From Icerya purchasi (lineage: Eukaryota > Arthropoda > Insecta > Hemiptera > Monophlebidae): a DNA stretch of 64,000 bases. Under the pieces are notes generated by a model. It was not told the origin of the DNA. It did no database searches and saw nothing but the letters and a program-made list of their open reading frames with translations. Where the stretch lies: the NCBI GenBank assembly GCA_039619475.1, contig CM077115.1, positions 534,844,315 to 534,908,314 on the forward strand. Direction: 5' to 3'. Numbering within the stretch: position 1 is the first letter of the stretch; every line of letters begins with the position of its first letter. The position numbers were made by a program, and so were the translations under genes. Shown in pieces: positions 45,694-58,133 of this stretch.

Positions 45694-46301
45694 CAGGGGT
45701 GGATTTACGGGAAGGGGATAAGAACCAAAACCTCGATGAAAAAATTTTTTACAACAGAGAAACTTAATTTATAATAAAAAAGTTTTGAATAAATGTTTCC
45801 TATGGATTTAATTATAACCAATATTTAATACTATTTTCTAGTAAAACTATTAATGTTACATTTTTATTTTATTTTAAACCCAACTGTCATCGATCTTTTG
45901 CCTTTCTTATTTATTTTTTATTTTTATTTTGCAATGTAAATAAAAATAGTAGTTCAAGAGAAATATATATATTTTTCTACTTGCTCACCAACGAAGAATT
46001 CGGATCGGATTATTAACAAAAATAAAAATAAAGTCTAATAAAAATACCATCTTTCTGACTATTCAAATTCTAAACTACCATATTTAAGGTACAATTTTAT
46101 AATTTCGTTTTATTTTTCACCCCTAAAAATAAAACAAAAGTTAAATTGAAAATTGTAATAATTACGTATTTTTAAAACATTTTAAAATTTCTAAAGAGGC
46201 GGTCGCTATTTGATTTTCTTTATGAAACAAGGTATCCCTCAAATCTACTGCTTACCGAGTAAGATATTGCGTCCCTCCTGAAGTCTCTGCATCCGGCCCT
46301 A
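45694..46301. mobile_element. hAT-type MITE, family A, copy 3
   Basis: About 608 bp; left end CAGGGGTGGATTTACGGG, right end a decayed complement (gcatccggccct). Flanks share CATAAAT, a 7-8 bp duplication. The interior matches the other two family-A copies. No ORF. Confidence 0.75.
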
Positions 46302-46629
46302 CATAAATTTGTATAAATTTAAATTTACAAAAATAGTGTATTTGTTATTTACACTTTAGATTTAATTTATAATCCAATTTTTAAATAATAATAACCGAGT
46401 GTTAATATTATTTACAAATACCTTAAAAATTTGATCAGTTTTATAAAAGTTTTATAAACTGATGGTTTAGTTTAAAAACATCATTTTGGTAAAACGTTAA
46501 TTCTATATATATATAATATATTAATTATTAGTGCACTATTTTTAAAATTTATTTACAAATTCTTTAATATTATATCTTTATTTTACTAAATAGATTCGTA
46601 TACGAAAAATAATCATATTATTATTTTTT

Positions 46630-47990
46630 TTTTTTTTTTAGTAATTCGGATGATAGTAAAAACAATGAATCTTAATAGGGTACCACCCGGTTATAATTTG
46701 ATCGCTGCCAAAATTTGGAATGAATTACTGAGGCGAAGTTTTCTTTTATTAACTTATATCTTTAATGCAATAATTCGAATAAAATATTATTTTATTCAGC
46801 TCAGACTATTAAAAAGCCTGATAAATTAACTGAAGAACTATTATCGTAGGGGCCAATTTCTTTACTACCTGTAATACCCAAATTACATGAAAAACTACTA
46901 TTAAATAAAATGACACTTATCCTACGATCGAAGAAATTAATTCCGGAAGACCAATTCGAATTTAAAGTAGGTTATGGAACCGCTGAAGTTAATCACATAG
47001 TCGGTACATTTTAAAAATCTATTAAAATCAAAAAATTATGTAATGATCTATGTTTAGATGTTAAAGAGCCATTTGATAAAGTATGATAAGAGGAACTACT
47101 TTTCTACTGAGTTTTCAGAATTATTAAAATAATGCTTATGAAACAACGATTTTTTGTAAAATATATAGAGGAGAAGAGTTTCAAGTTTTCCTTACAAAAG
47201 CTAATGTTCCTCAAGTTAGCCTATTTTATATTTAATTTATACCGCAGATATCCTAGTACCAAACAAAATTGAAGTAGCTACCTTCGCTGATGATACAGCC
47301 ATCCTCAATGTAGATTCATCTGCAACAATTGCGCATGCTAATTTACAAACAGCAGTTAATGAAATGTCCTTATGATTTAAAAAATGGGAATTGCTATTAA
47401 TAAAAAGAAAAATCTGTACATATAACATTTCCAAGCAAGAAACTTGGCTTTCTTAACAATATCGATATAGTAATCAAATAATTCCTGTTAAAGAGCAAGT
47501 TAAGTATCTTGGAATTCACCTCGATAGGAAACTGACAAGGAGAAGTCATATCATTAAAAAGCGAAACGAACTGAATATTAAACTAAGGAAAATGTTTTGA
47601 CTTTTTAACAAGAAATCTAACATTTTCGTAGAAATCAAGTTATTATACCGTATAACCAAATTATTGAAACCTGCGTGAAATGGATACCAGCTGTGGGTTT
47701 GTGCAAGAAAAAGTAATATCGTTATTATTCAGAGTTATCGAAATAAAATAATTTTAATTATTACTGATGTTCTTTTGTATGTAATTTGACTTTTTATGAA
47801 GACTTAAAAGTACAATTTGTTTAGGGAGAAGTCAAAAGAAAAGCCAAAATGTATCGTATTAACCTATAAAAATATTCGAACAATTTAGTAATTTCATTAT
47901 TAGACAACTCTGAAGAAATTAAGAGACTTAAAACCAGCGAACTCGTTTTACAAAATAATGCTTCTTGTGTTCCAATTAAAATTCTTGTTA
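46630..47990 (+). mobile_element. Jockey-clade LINE RT relic
   Basis: Plus-strand pieces in mixed frames: AAKIWNELLRR (46.71 kb), PISLLPVIPKLHEKLLLNKM (46.86 kb), LIPEDQFEFKVGYGTAEVNH (46.95 kb), LCLDVKEPFDKV (RT A-block), ATFADDTAILNVDSSATIAH (catalytic block, 47.28 kb) and VKYLGIHLDRKLT (47.5 kb). A TITNAPWYV-like region and a C-terminal NLFREK-type tail run to 47.99 kb. Motif order matches Jockey-type elements. Stops and shifts are frequent, and no open frame exceeds 70 codons. Confidence 0.7.
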
Positions 47991-48576
47991 CAGGGTGAGG
48001 TATTTCTTTAGATTATTATTATTTCAAATTAGGTTTTCTAGATAGTCTAATGCTAATCAAAAAATAACAAAGAATTAAATATATATATGTATCTACTCTC
48101 TTAATTTTACTTAGTAACTGTTTCATTTCCTTTTTTTTCTCTTCTTCTCTACGTATTTTTAAGACTGCATTAGTATGCTTTTTATAGTTTTTCAATAGAA
48201 ACTAGTATACAGAAATAAATATTTAAAAATTACCATTTATATTAGCCTTTCCCACCACAACTACTCACCAAATAAGAAATCCTAGACCCGCTCCTGCTGT
48301 GAGGAAAAGTTAATGATACTTTCTAACTTTTCCAAAAAGAATTAACATTTTCTTAAGTTATTTGATGATCGATTCCCGTTCATGCTGTTCACCGGAAAGT
48401 CCTTCATATGAAATATAAAGGATTATAACAAAAAGGCAATTTTAACCGCTTTGCATTGAAAAGGATAAAAAAAAATAGAACCTGACCACAAAGTATTTTA
48501 AAAGAATGTATGTATTATACTTATTTACATTTCTAAAGAAATTACCATGGAATAGAAGCATAAACAGAACCATGAC

Positions 48577-49762
48577 CAGGGTCGGATTATAGCCAAATGC
48601 CGCTGTGGGCTCAGTAATTTCTGCCGCCCTTAGAATAATTTATAAATTAAGTAATAAAAATTATAATCAAGTAACTGAAGTAAGAAAGGACATAAAAGTT
48701 AAAAATTAATTTTGAATTAGAAGTTAAAAAAGTATTCAATTAAAAAATTTCACACATTTTTAAAACATACCTAAATTTTATTATAATTCTATACATACAT
48801 TATTCTTACATGTGTCAATTAAAGTTTACATTTTTTACGACGCAATTTTAAAGATGAAAATTCATTTATTATATCATCAAAGTTTTTAATTCTTTTCATT
48901 GTAGGAAAGGAGCGTCCTACTTAGCAAATTTCATTCAGCGCTAATCTTTCTTTGTGTTTTTTCCTATCGTGTTATCATGGTATTGTAATTGTGTTTTTTG
49001 TAGTGTTGTTAGAGTTGGTTTACCCCCAGTTACATTCGAGTTTTTACTTTTGTTTATTAAATGATCATAAAAATTAAATAAAGTGTACATTTATTCTTAA
49101 TATATTATTTTCGCTGTTGGCGTGTTTATTCATCAGATTCAGTATTCAGAATAGTATCAACAGGTTATGGGCTCAGCACGCTTCCCGCAGTGCCACTCTG
49201 CTTTGAGCACCTTTCATCGTTTGATACGGCAAGAAATAATATAAATAATTCTTCGAAAAATCTTCTAAATGTTGTCATATCGATGAGATACCGCTACTAC
49301 ACTTGTGAATTTTCAGTTTTTCTTCCAGTTTTGTTTGACCTCTTATCATGCCGACCAGTCATTGTTTCGTGCACACTTCAAGAATTTCCTTTAATTACTA
49401 ATATTATAACCGTTTTGCCTAATAATAAAGAAACGTTCCGGTTTACACTTCGTTAATTTTAAATTAATTTCTCGATTCCTCTGTTTACATGTTATTTGTC
49501 TATAGTCATTTGGAAATTTTACCTAAATCAATATATTCCCATTTTAACTTTTCTATACATTAATGCAAGTTAAAAAATGATTTTATCACATTCCTCCCCT
49601 ACCCCGCTATAATTAAAACGCCTAATATGTAATAATATTTTTGAAATTTCAAGTATTTTTCAAAAGAAAAAAACTTTTCAATCTCATGCAAATTTGCCGC
49701 TCTTCGAATTTTTCCGATGTGGGTTATAGCCTATTTAAGTTCGTGATGTAAATCTAAGACTG
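48577..49762. mobile_element. hAT-type non-autonomous element with perfect 8-bp duplication
   Basis: The left end CAGGGTCGGATTATAG and the complement of the right end CAGTCTTAGATTTAC are bounded by an exact ACCATGAC duplication (48569-48576 and 49763-49770). Length is 1,186 bp. The only sizeable frame, 49190-49456, matches nothing I know and is probably chance. The 8-bp duplication and CAGG-type end indicate hAT. No transposase motif remains. Confidence 0.75.
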
Positions 49763-50328
49763 ACCATGACAACTGCTCACTTATTTAATATTACAACTAA
49801 CGGATTTTGTTCAATACTGATTGTATGTTCATTTGGATAAACTTCTTATTTTAAAGAAATGCATAAAAGAAAAAAAACCAATGTAATTTTCATACAAACA
49901 ATTATATGGAAAAATGGAATATGTCCTTAACATTAGAAAATAAAGCGCTTCAGTATAAATTCATCATCAACCCAGAAGATAGATAACTCTATAAGAGATT
50001 ATAGGAGATGCGAACATAATGATAACATTGAAATCTTACGATTATAAAACAAATATTATTATAGAACATAATAAATGATTCTTAAATTCTGTGAAACACT
50101 TATGTATATTGATAGAGGTATCTGGAATTATCAGTCATTATAGATTAGAGAATTAACTACAGCGGAGCAAAAAGAGAAGCATCTATAAATTATTTAGCAA
50201 TTAGATAATTCTGATGATATGTACAGATTTAAAAGAAATCAGCAACACCGGGGAGACAAAACTAAATTCAGGGGACATAGCTTGGCGTCTATTACGGCTA
50301 AAAATAAAACTAACACATAGTTACTTAA

Positions 50329-50636
50329 CAGGCTCGTGCCCAGAATTTTTTATGGGAGGGGGTGAAAATTTTCTTCGCATATGTATTTTATAAATAACAA
50401 TACATTTTTCACTAATACTCATGCTATTAATAATTTCCATCATTTTGATTTATATATTAATAATTTAAATAAATAAATTACCCGGTATATGAACATTAAT
50501 AAAAATTACATATGTTATTGATTATACTCGTAAGAAAAAATTTTGCATAAAATATTAATGAAGTACCGAAACTATTTCAGTTCTCATGGGAGGAGGGGGG
50601 TTAACCCCCAAAGCCCACCCCGTGGACACGGCCTTG
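50329..50636. mobile_element. hAT-type MITE, family B, 308 bp
   Basis: The left end CAGGCTCGTGCCCAG and the complement of the right end CAAGGCCGTGTCCACG are flanked by TTACTTAA and TTACTTAT, an 8-bp duplication with one mismatch. The interior is AT-rich with no ORF. A second copy, inverted and lacking clean ends, lies at 63290-63515. Confidence 0.8.
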
Positions 50637-50644
50637 TTACTTAT

Positions 50645-53600
50645 AGATCCGACAGTTTGAAAAAAAGATAACGTAATTCATGTATACAAATAATTAATCT
50701 AAGACATTTCTGTTTTGTCTAGATCATTTTTTATGCTTCTTAAAAAGTTTAATTAACACATAAACTTTTTATAATTATCGACTTTGATTAATTAATGTTT
50801 CATTACTGTAATTTTTATGATTATTATCCATTAAAGTAATACAAAACACCAAGAGGTTGCGTTTTTAATTTTTTTACAAACATCATTTTATTTATTCGTG
50901 GTAATTGAAGTATCGTAACAAGTTTATTTTCGCCTATGGTAACTAAAACTATCAAAAAAAGATTACTTCCGAGTTTATATTATAGCATGATGCAAATGGT
51001 TAACATGCTATTTAATTTTAAAATTTTTAATTTATTTATTTGGAATGTATAAGTTAAAACGAGGCCTTTTGGATTTTTTAAAAACTGCTGTAAAACGTAA
51101 GCTAATTTTAAAAACTAAATGCGCAGTGCTCAACAGATAAAAAGAAATATATTCGATTTTTATAAACTTTTTTGCAAAGCCTAAACTAAATTTAAAAAGC
51201 GAGGCTTAATTATTCCGTTTTCGAAAGTCCTGCTTTATCGTTTGTTTATGCGTTGAAAATGTTTTTATCGGTTATTTCAATAATTATAATAATTTTATTA
51301 AATTTATAGAGACGGAATTGGCCGCGATTTATGCGAATCATTTATTGTGCCATTAATGGAACGTACTAATTTTCTTTTTATCATAGTGGTTACCCTGATA
51401 ACTGAAATTCCCTTCGGTAACCGTTTCGCGATTGTTTAATTTAAAATTCGCTATTCTTTTTCTTGATTGTTATTGTTATGCGCTACAGCTTTTAGCATGT
51501 TTTTAGCTAATTTTCGTTGTTAGTGTTGTAAATAATGTGATTTTTTTAAAGGTTTTTTCCATTCTAGTTTATGATGAAGTTAATTTCTTGCAATGTAGAT
51601 TATGTTATGATAATTTTTGTTTTCGTGTCCACCGGCATCGTTCAATATTAAAGGTAAATATATATACTTTTTACATTTTATTGTACTACTTATTTGGAAG
51701 AAAACGCATGTTGTCACGCGTTTATCGTTATTATATTTTCAGAAACTTATATATATATATACCGTAATAAAAGTTAAGTTCAACCGTTGCGGAAGGCATC
51801 TGTCCTTTTTCCGTTTTGTTTATAAAGGTTTCGAAAAATCTAGTTTGATATAAAAAAGGCTACATTTCAATCACTTTATTATATAATTTATGCAATTACC
51901 AAAAAAATGATCGTTGTAGACGTTGGTTATAATTTATATTTTAAAAGTATATGAAGAGTTGTGATAACATTTTTCCGTGCTGCGTAAATAAGTCGAAATA
52001 AAGAATTTTTCTTATTTTATTTTATCTTTATTCTTGAAATCATTAAAATTATTCATTTTTTCTCTTCTTCCCAGGCTCCATTTCTCTTTGTTCCCATATT
52101 GCATATCTTAAAGTGACATAATGCTCGATCTGCAATTGAAATAAAAAATCGTGTAAATGAAACAAGCCTTTATATTTGGTGTGTGTATGTGCGTGTTAAT
52201 GTTTGCACGTAGTATTTAAATATAGCTAAGATTGTAGTATTACTTTTAACGGCTTGTGTTTTTTATATATTGTATAGTAAAGATTGTGTACAAAAGAAAG
52301 ACTTAAAATAGGGTTTTGTGAAGCTTTAAAAATATTTAATTCAAAATTAGCTAATGAGTATTCAGTGGTGGTTTGTTAACTGAAATGTTTTCCAGTTTAT
52401 ATGCAATGGTATGCATATATATATATATAAAAATACATATATAAATACATATATCTATCGTTAAAAACATTTCTGGGACATTTACTTGAAAGATATGTGA
52501 AGAATTTTTTAAAGTTAGTTCAAAAACGCTGAATCGATTTTTAACATATTGCTGATTAAGGGAATGTATAGAGCGGAAATAGTTTGTCAAGTTGTCGATT
52601 GTACGTAATGAACCAGCGTGAATATATTACATAAAGAAAATACGTGTTTCTATAAATATTCACTAATACTAAATGGTGTGCAAATTATTGCGTGAGCAAT
52701 AGAATAGTAATACTGATAATAGAATGTTACGTTATCAGTTTCGTTAACAGATGATTAATATTAAGATAAGATGCCGGTTCTTTGCATTTTAGGTTTTTTT
52801 TATTGGTTAAGCTTTTGTTACGCGTGTTTTTTCTTTTTCTTCGCTTATTACTTACATTCCATCGAGCTATTTATAGGGTCCGACGAAATGAACTATTAAA
52901 GTATCATTTGAATTGATAACATTTTAATCGAAATAGAAGAACGCATTAATTTCGCGTTACGTGTTATTAATAGAACTAATCTATTTTATTATTAATACTC
53001 TTGTTCGAGTTTAAGTATTAAATAGCTTAAACATAAAACTAATTTCGATGCCGTACTGCAGTAATGTAATTAGAATTTAAAGGCCCCTTAAAATTGAAAT
53101 TAATTTTAATAAAACGAAGCGATCTAAAATAATGCAAATTAACTCCCGGTTCCATTTGTTATTTCTATGTAAATCAGATGTTCTTAGATTTATCGTGTTT
53201 TGATGGTAGTTTTTAAAATTTAATCGTGTTTGTTCATAATTTAACGATCCTGTAATTAACTTCATATACTCACTTAAAGATAACGGGTTGGGTGTATCGT
53301 TCATTTAAAATTCGATAGAATTATTTGAAAAGATATATTACGGTAGTTGTCGAATTGTGTTTAATTCGTGTGGGGTAAGTTTACTTATTCATTTAATTTT
53401 TTTAGTTCGGTTTTCGTAGAATTAAACCATTTTATGTCTGTGTGATTTTGTAAGAAATAGCTTTTCTTAAACGATGTTAGTAAAATTACGTAGTGAAAAC
53501 AGAAGGAAAGTTTTTCTAGTTATTTGATACAAAAATTCACATATTGTAATGAAATTATCGCTTTATACTTTCACCAACTGATCTATTTCTCTTTTCCGTG

Positions 53601-53840
53601 TGTTTTTTATGGTAACTAATTGTTTTGTTGCAGTTTTGCGTGTGTTTGTGATCAGTAACGTCCCCGCTCATATTAATTCAATAATGTGTTTCACTTTTTG
53701 TTGTTTTATTTAATTTTATCTTGTTATCCTACTCGCATCGTTATATGTATTATGCTTAATGTGACTTTTAATTATTTAGTTAACTAACTACTGTACTAAA
53801 TTATTTATTTTTTGAAATACTCCCCTCCGCGCCAAAGAAA
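50645..53840. other. AT-rich interval, no gene seen
   Basis: About 3.2 kb with no recognised exon, transposon end or RNA gene. Short frames at 51.54-51.85 and 53.08-53.30 kb lack any family motif. A short TA run lies near 52416-52430. Confidence 0.5.
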
Positions 53841-53841
53841 A

Positions 53842-53844
<3 letters not shown>

Positions 53845-53908
<64 letters not shown>

Positions 53909-54072
53909 TGTATGTATGTATGTATGTATGTATGTATGTATGTATGTATGTATGTATGTATGTATATATGTATGTATATATGTATGTATGTATGTATATA
54001 GATATATATATATATATATATGTATGTATATATATGTATATGTATATGTATATATATGCATATATATATATA
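53845..54072. repeat. Compound (TA)n(TATG)n microsatellite
   Basis: A TA run (53845-53880) passes into about 21 TATG/TGTA units, then mixed TATG and TA to 54072. Open frames across it on both strands (Tyr-Val-Cys-Met and Tyr-Ile-His-Thr repeats) are artefacts of a period-4 repeat. Confidence 0.95.
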
Positions 54073-55081
54073 AGGGGTCGTTTAGAGTGTACCCTCTTTT
54101 TAAAGATCATTCAGATGGCTGTGATTAGTCAGTGGGAAAACTATTTTGAAACATTCATAGGCAGTGGTGAATATGTATATTTCAGCATCGAGAAATGAAA
54201 CAGTGTTTGTAAAATTAGTGTAATAATGTTTCTATTGTATGTCAAAAGTGTTGTAAAGAATAGTCGATTTACTTAGGCAGAACGTGGAAAATGAAAATAT
54301 GCTATACTTATCCACTCAAAGTGGTCTTAGTAATTTGTTCGAATTTTCCATGGTTTAAATTTCGCTTTGTTTAATTGTGCTAGAGTCTTAAGATGTTCGA
54401 AATATAACGGAATATAATTTTTTATCGGTTACATGTAATGCGAATGCCATTTAGAACGTATAGAAATGTGTATCACATATCGTGTTTAACTTTATGTTAA
54501 GAGAAAATTCTTCGTAATAATTGCAAAAATTGTTCTCATTTTTCATTTCCCGTGGAAGTGTTTCGGGTTGTTATGTTTTTCGATATTATGTTTCCGGGGT
54601 TAATTTTCTGATTACTTTTGTTAATTGTTTAAGGACACTTTGAGTGTTTGAAAGAGGGAGAATATCTTTTTAATTAATTTGAAATAGGTCGAGTTAGAGT
54701 GTTCTTTATAGAACTCGAATAAAGCAAATTTATACGAGATACATTTCAATCAGAAAATAATGCAAAAATTCGTAATTCAATGTGTACTGGTAACATTTTT
54801 TACCCGTCACCTGACTTCTAATTAAACATCGTCTCGTAGTGAATAATGCAATATCATTGGTTTTAGTTTATTTAGACTGTTTACATTTTGACAAAAAAAA
54901 AAAAAAATCATGGCCAGATAAACGATTTCCTTCTACGTGGTTATGTATTCGATGATACGATGGAATCGCGTGTGAAAGGGTAAATAATACACGTATATAC
55001 ATGTATATAATGCGTGCACTTATGCATGTACCTTCACGTATATATGTATATATGTGTGTGTGAGTGCGTACGCATGAATTC

Positions 55082-55129
<48 letters not shown>

Positions 55130-55840
55130 TATTTGCCCTATATTTTAGATTTTAAGGAAACTAAGGGGTGGTTGGTGATGTCTTTCCATTAATTTTCGTG
55201 CCGATACTTTTTCTAGCATCTCCTTTAATTTAATTTTTTCAGTTGACATGTTTTTCAAAATATTTTGTTAAGCATATTTTTGCGGTTAATGAATTTGTAA
55301 GTTTTTCAAAAAAAAATACTCGCTCAACAAAAGGTTTTCCAAAGGCAGAATTTTTAATTTCTCTAAGGATATTATTTTTAGTATTTGACACAGTTCTTGC
55401 ATCTCTCTAAATTTTACAAATTGGTAATTTTTTTCCGGCTGGGTAAAATTTCAGGATTTTTTTATAGTATTCGTGTAGTAGTGTATCTTATTATTTCAAT
55501 TCCTTAAGTTTCAGAATTCTCTGAAACAGTTTGAAATTTATTTGGAATTTTTAATTTTTTTCCTTGATAATTTTTTTGGTTACTTTTGGATAACAGTTAT
55601 GAAACTTTTTTTTTTTTATCGATTTATATTAATCGTTGATATGGACACTTTTCTTTTTAACTTCAGTTTGACTGTATTGACCAAAATTCGCCGGCTTTTG
55701 AAATTTGTACCGCTATTGGAGTGATTGAATATAACTTAACAAAGGTAGTTTTAGGCATCATTGAACACATATTAATTAAGTAGTTCTTTATTTTAGGAAC
55801 TTTATATGATAGTTATTTATTTATTTTTTTAAAATTAGCT
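54073..55840. other. AT-rich interval, no gene seen
   Basis: No recognised exon or transposon. It contains a TA/TATG run at 55084-55130 and poly(A) or poly(T) tracts near 54890 and 55610. Confidence 0.5.
55084..55130. repeat. (TA)n(TATG)n microsatellite
   Basis: About 16 TA units followed by three TATG units. Confidence 0.9.
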
Positions 55841-57074
55841 TATCAGTGGCGAAAGATTACCTATCAAAAGGGAAAACAGAAAAGAAAGGAAAGAAAAGGA
55901 TGGAGAAAGAGTATTATAGATATATTAGAGTCTGTAAAACTAGCACGGTTTGTAGGGAAATAAAAAGTATGACTAAAGTAGGAGAAAATTGCTACTAAAA
56001 GAAAAAAAAAAGTTTTTATGTCTTTGCTAGCCGTTTTAAATTCCGTAATCGTATAAAACCGTACGCGGTATAGTGCTAGCGTAAAGAAGAAATAGAATAT
56101 CTACATTCAGAAGTGGGGTGGTCGCGACTTCAGAGCAGTGCCCACAATGTGGTTCGAAAAGCAGAATGATACCAATTATTTCAAGGGATAAACCGTCGAT
56201 GCAAAATTTTGTACTTCCTGGAATTACTGTGGAATTGCTACGCAATTGCTGGGAATTCAAAATTCCTCAGCGGTTCACCCCTTAAATTATTCAGCATTCG
56301 AACGGAAGAGAAGACACAAGCTTACAAGTCGTTAAGGAAACGGAGGAGAACAACTATATAAATAAGAAAGAAGCAGCAGCGTGATTGGTAGGTGAGAGCA
56401 CAGAGAAAACACATACTGATCCAAGAGAGGATGAATACACAGAATGAGAATTATTGAAAGGAACATTCTTTTTTTCTTGATGGTAATTTTACACACGTTC
56501 AATCGTGGTGATTGGTGGATAAACACAATTTATTCGAATATAAATTTGCTCAAAGTACTAGATTCGACATTGTAGCAGAGTGTTAGCTGTTATAAACATT
56601 ACGCAGCGTTGATTACAGTTAGAGTGTATAAGCAAAAGAGAGAATACGAAATAGAACGTGTGTTACAGTGAACAAACATTATATATGTAACTCTGGGTTT
56701 TCGAAAACATGGTTGTAATGATTTTTTTTGGGGAAATTCACGAATTGCTTTTTACGAGTTTCGATAAATCGATTGGTCGAGGTCTTATTGTCGAGAAAAT
56801 TTTGCGATTTTAAAAGGGAAACGGCATCGATGTTTAAGTGTGATCACGGCGTTTTTAGGATTTATTACGAAAAAAGTAATTCGCTTAATTACACTACATG
56901 TAGAGTGTAAAAAGTGATAAATTTATTTACATTGCTAATTAAAAGTAGTCTAATATTATCTTTGTTCCGTGATGAAAACATATCTATTTACGCTTTACTA
57001 CACGATTGAAATACTATGCCGGTTGATAAAAAAAAGTGAAAGGGGACGACATCATCATGCCGACGGTAATTTGT
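55841..57074. other. Purine-rich and unassigned interval
   Basis: The left part (55880-55970) is rich in AAAGGA and GAAAG words. A minus-strand frame at 56260-56036 has EPHCGHCSEVATTPLL; the paired Cys is suggestive, but I cannot place it in any family. It may be a remnant of a transposon gene. The rest shows nothing recognisable. Confidence 0.35.
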
Positions 57075-57700
57075 AATAATATATCTGGCTTATGAATATG
57101 TTTATTATTTTTTATAACGCGAGAATATTTCAAAACATAAAACACGAATAATACACGATGATTGGTATAGAAAAATGTAGTTTTTGTAGTTTTTCTATTA
57201 TTTGTTTATTATTGCTGAAAGTTTGTAAATGATTGTGATTTATAGCAAAGCTCGATTGTTTATCTTATTAAACGAAGCACTTCTTGCACATACACATGTG
57301 CAGTTGGTTAAACGGCTTTAATGGTGGTACAATCGTGAATATTAGTAAGGAGGTTTAACGACTCAAAAATTCATTGGTGTCTGAGAATTTTGAGGGCAAT
57401 GTTTCATCAAACTTGAATTTAGGGTTTAATAGTAAATTTAACAATTAGCTTATTTGCCGTGTTTAATAGAAAATTGAAATTTTACGATGAAATAAAATTG
57501 CTTACGGTATTTATTATACATAGCGCGATTTGAAATATTACGCAAACTAAAATTCAAAATTGAAAATCAGAGTCGTTAAGCGTTTGTATGTTTCGTATTA
57601 TTGGTGCGTGTTTTGCTATATTTCTAAATATATTTCTGAAGCTCCGTGAACAACAGTTTAAGTTCGGAAGATGAATAGCTCGGTCAGCTACTTTATACAT
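57075..57700 (+). repeat. dispersed repeat related to 9.6-9.9 and 12.3-12.5 kb
   Basis: The first part (57085-57265) follows the word order of 9725-9905. The second (57445-57700) follows 12290-12540, including GATTTGAAATATTACGC. The end carries a decayed hairpin (agctcggtcagcta). Having both parts side by side here suggests the two intron copies are fragments of one family. Class unknown. Confidence 0.35.
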
Positions 57701-58133
57701 TAGTGTGACGAAGAATAAAGTGAGAATACCAAAGATGCCCCTCTGCAGAGTTATAACGACTCAAATTTTTCCAATAAGATAAGGTGTTGCTTTGTATTTA
57801 TACCGCTAATGAAGTAATTATTAACTTTTTTTTTTTTTTTTGCTGATTATCATCTATTACGCCGTTTAGTGCAACTCACATCATTTTGCGTGACAAAAAT
57901 TCAAACTCTTTTTCACCTTCATCATAGAGAGGAGGTTTCCACGTACAGTTTTGTTTATGGTATTGAAAAAAAAAAAAACGTGATGAATAAAATATTATTT
58001 ATATAAATTTATCAAATCCGAACGTGTGGCTATTAATCAGGTAGGAAACACATTTTGCATTTTCTGTGAAATGAGTAAAGCTAGTAAGGTTTTTTTCTCT
58101 AAAGAAATATCAGTGATATAACCGGGGACTTAG

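Noticed and set aside
49190..49456. 88-codon plus-strand frame as a gene
   Set aside because: No family motif, no splice support, and it lies wholly within a hAT-type element of AT-rich sequence.
53801..54198. ORFs of 80-130 codons on both strands with Tyr/Cys/Met/Val or Tyr/Ile/His/Thr repeats
   Set aside because: They are translations of a (TATG)n and (TA)n microsatellite.
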